A DNA stretch of 13,655 bases from Vibrio sp. (GTDB lineage: Bacteria; Pseudomonadota; Gammaproteobacteria; Enterobacterales; Vibrionaceae). The translations under genes were made by a program, and so were the position numbers. The number at the start of each line of letters is the position of its first letter. Positions within the stretch are counted from its first letter, which is position 1. The DNA lies in NCBI GenBank assembly GCA_007124475.1, contig SLFB01000185.1:1-13655 (forward strand). The letters are read 5' to 3'. The notes under the pieces were generated by a model. It searched no databases. It was given only the letters and a program-made list of their open reading frames with translations, and was not told the DNA's origin. This document shows, piece after piece, positions 13,234 through 13,655 of the stretch.

Positions 13234-13655
13234 TTATTTTACGCGTCCAACGTATTCGCCACTACGAGTATCAACCTTGATCACTTCACCAATAGCGATG
13301 AAAAGAGGGACTCGTACCACAGCACCAGTGGCTAGCGTTGCTGGCTTACCACCGGTTCCTTGCGTGTCGCCTTTTAAACCAGGATCTGTTTCGGTTACTT
13401 CTAATTCAACGAAGTTTGGCGGTGTAACAGAAATTGGGTTACCATTCCATAACGTCAATGTACAGCTGGTATTTTCAACTAGCCATTTAGCGTTATCGCC
13501 CACTGATTTAACATCAGCTGCAATTTGCTCAAAGGTCTCGTTGTTCATAAAATGATAGAATTCGCCATCGCTGTACAAGTAATCGAGATCGATATCGATC
13601 ACATCTGCCACTTCGGCAGAATCACCTGACTTGAAGGTTTTCTCTAACACTTTAC
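13234..13655 (-). CDS. efp: Elongation factor P, C-terminal part (window edge)
   Basis: EF-P binds the ribosome between the P and E sites and relieves stalling at consecutive prolines. About 140 residues are visible, reading KVLEKTFKSGDSAEV at the window edge and ending EYVGRVK, against 188 in E. coli. Seen are the middle OB domain (DGEFYHFMNNETFEQ, GDNAKWL) and the third domain with the signature FVELEVTETDPGLKGDTQGTGGKPATLATGAVV. The N-terminal KOW-like domain with the modified lysine (K34 in E. coli) is beyond the window, so the reading frame is 5'-truncated by the edge; the GTG at 13650 is an internal valine codon, not a start. It is convergent with frdABCD. EpmA, its beta-lysine ligase, is encoded at 8527-9501, so this EF-P is expected to be beta-lysylated. 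Confidence 0.96.
   Translation of the reverse strand, partial: KVLEKTFKSGDSAEVADVIDIDLDYLYSDGEFYHFMNNETFEQIAADVKSVGDNAKWLVENTSCTLTLWNGNPISVTPPNFVELEVTETDPGLKGDTQGTGGKPATLATGAVVRVPLFIAIGEVIKVDTRSGEYVGRVK

Noticed and set aside
13214..13555. 113-aa plus-strand frame opposite efp
   Set aside because: It is antisense to conserved EF-P sequence and begins just after a terminator; no support as a gene.
1..13655. Search for a novel defence, mobile or biosynthetic system
   Set aside because: All space is filled by recognisable core genes in conserved order. There is no integrase, transposase, toxin-antitoxin pair, direct-repeat array or compositional break visible.

Overview
This is an ordinary stretch of core chromosome from a Vibrionaceae gammaproteobacterium, most likely the large chromosome of a Vibrio or close relative; the species cannot be told from the sequence. 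The strongest lineage marker is aphA, the low-cell-density quorum-sensing regulator typical of this family. Every protein aligns by eye with the enteric or Vibrio homologues I know. There is no mobile element, phage gene, CRISPR array, tRNA or rRNA, and I found no undescribed multi-gene system. What repays a second look is regulatory DNA.

Layout. The left edge has the first 15 codons of argC (minus) divergent from argE (plus), with three ARG-box-like operators between them. Next come ppc (PEP carboxylase) with its own promoter and terminator, then aphA, whose 357-bp upstream region holds a LuxR/HapR-like operator, a perfect -10 box and a long structured leader that matches the antisense of Qrr small RNAs. 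A bidirectional hairpin separates aphA from a minus-strand block, which in transcription order runs epmA, yibN, secB, gpsA, cysE. This is the enteric yibN-grxC-secB-gpsA-cysE order without grxC. Divergent from epmA is the plus-strand operon frdABCD (fumarate reductase). A second bidirectional hairpin separates it from efp (minus), whose 5' end lies beyond the window.

How the genes work together. argC and argE act in arginine synthesis; ppc feeds oxaloacetate to the TCA branch and to aspartate-family amino acids; cysE commits serine to cysteine; gpsA makes sn-glycerol-3-phosphate for phospholipids; secB is the Sec export chaperone; frdABCD is the anaerobic fumarate-reducing complex. EpmA attaches beta-lysine to EF-P, so the modifying enzyme and its target flank the frd operon, as near frd in E. 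coli.

All start sites, motifs and promoter-like elements were read by eye. Comparisons with E. coli and V. cholerae rest on remembered sequences, not searches.
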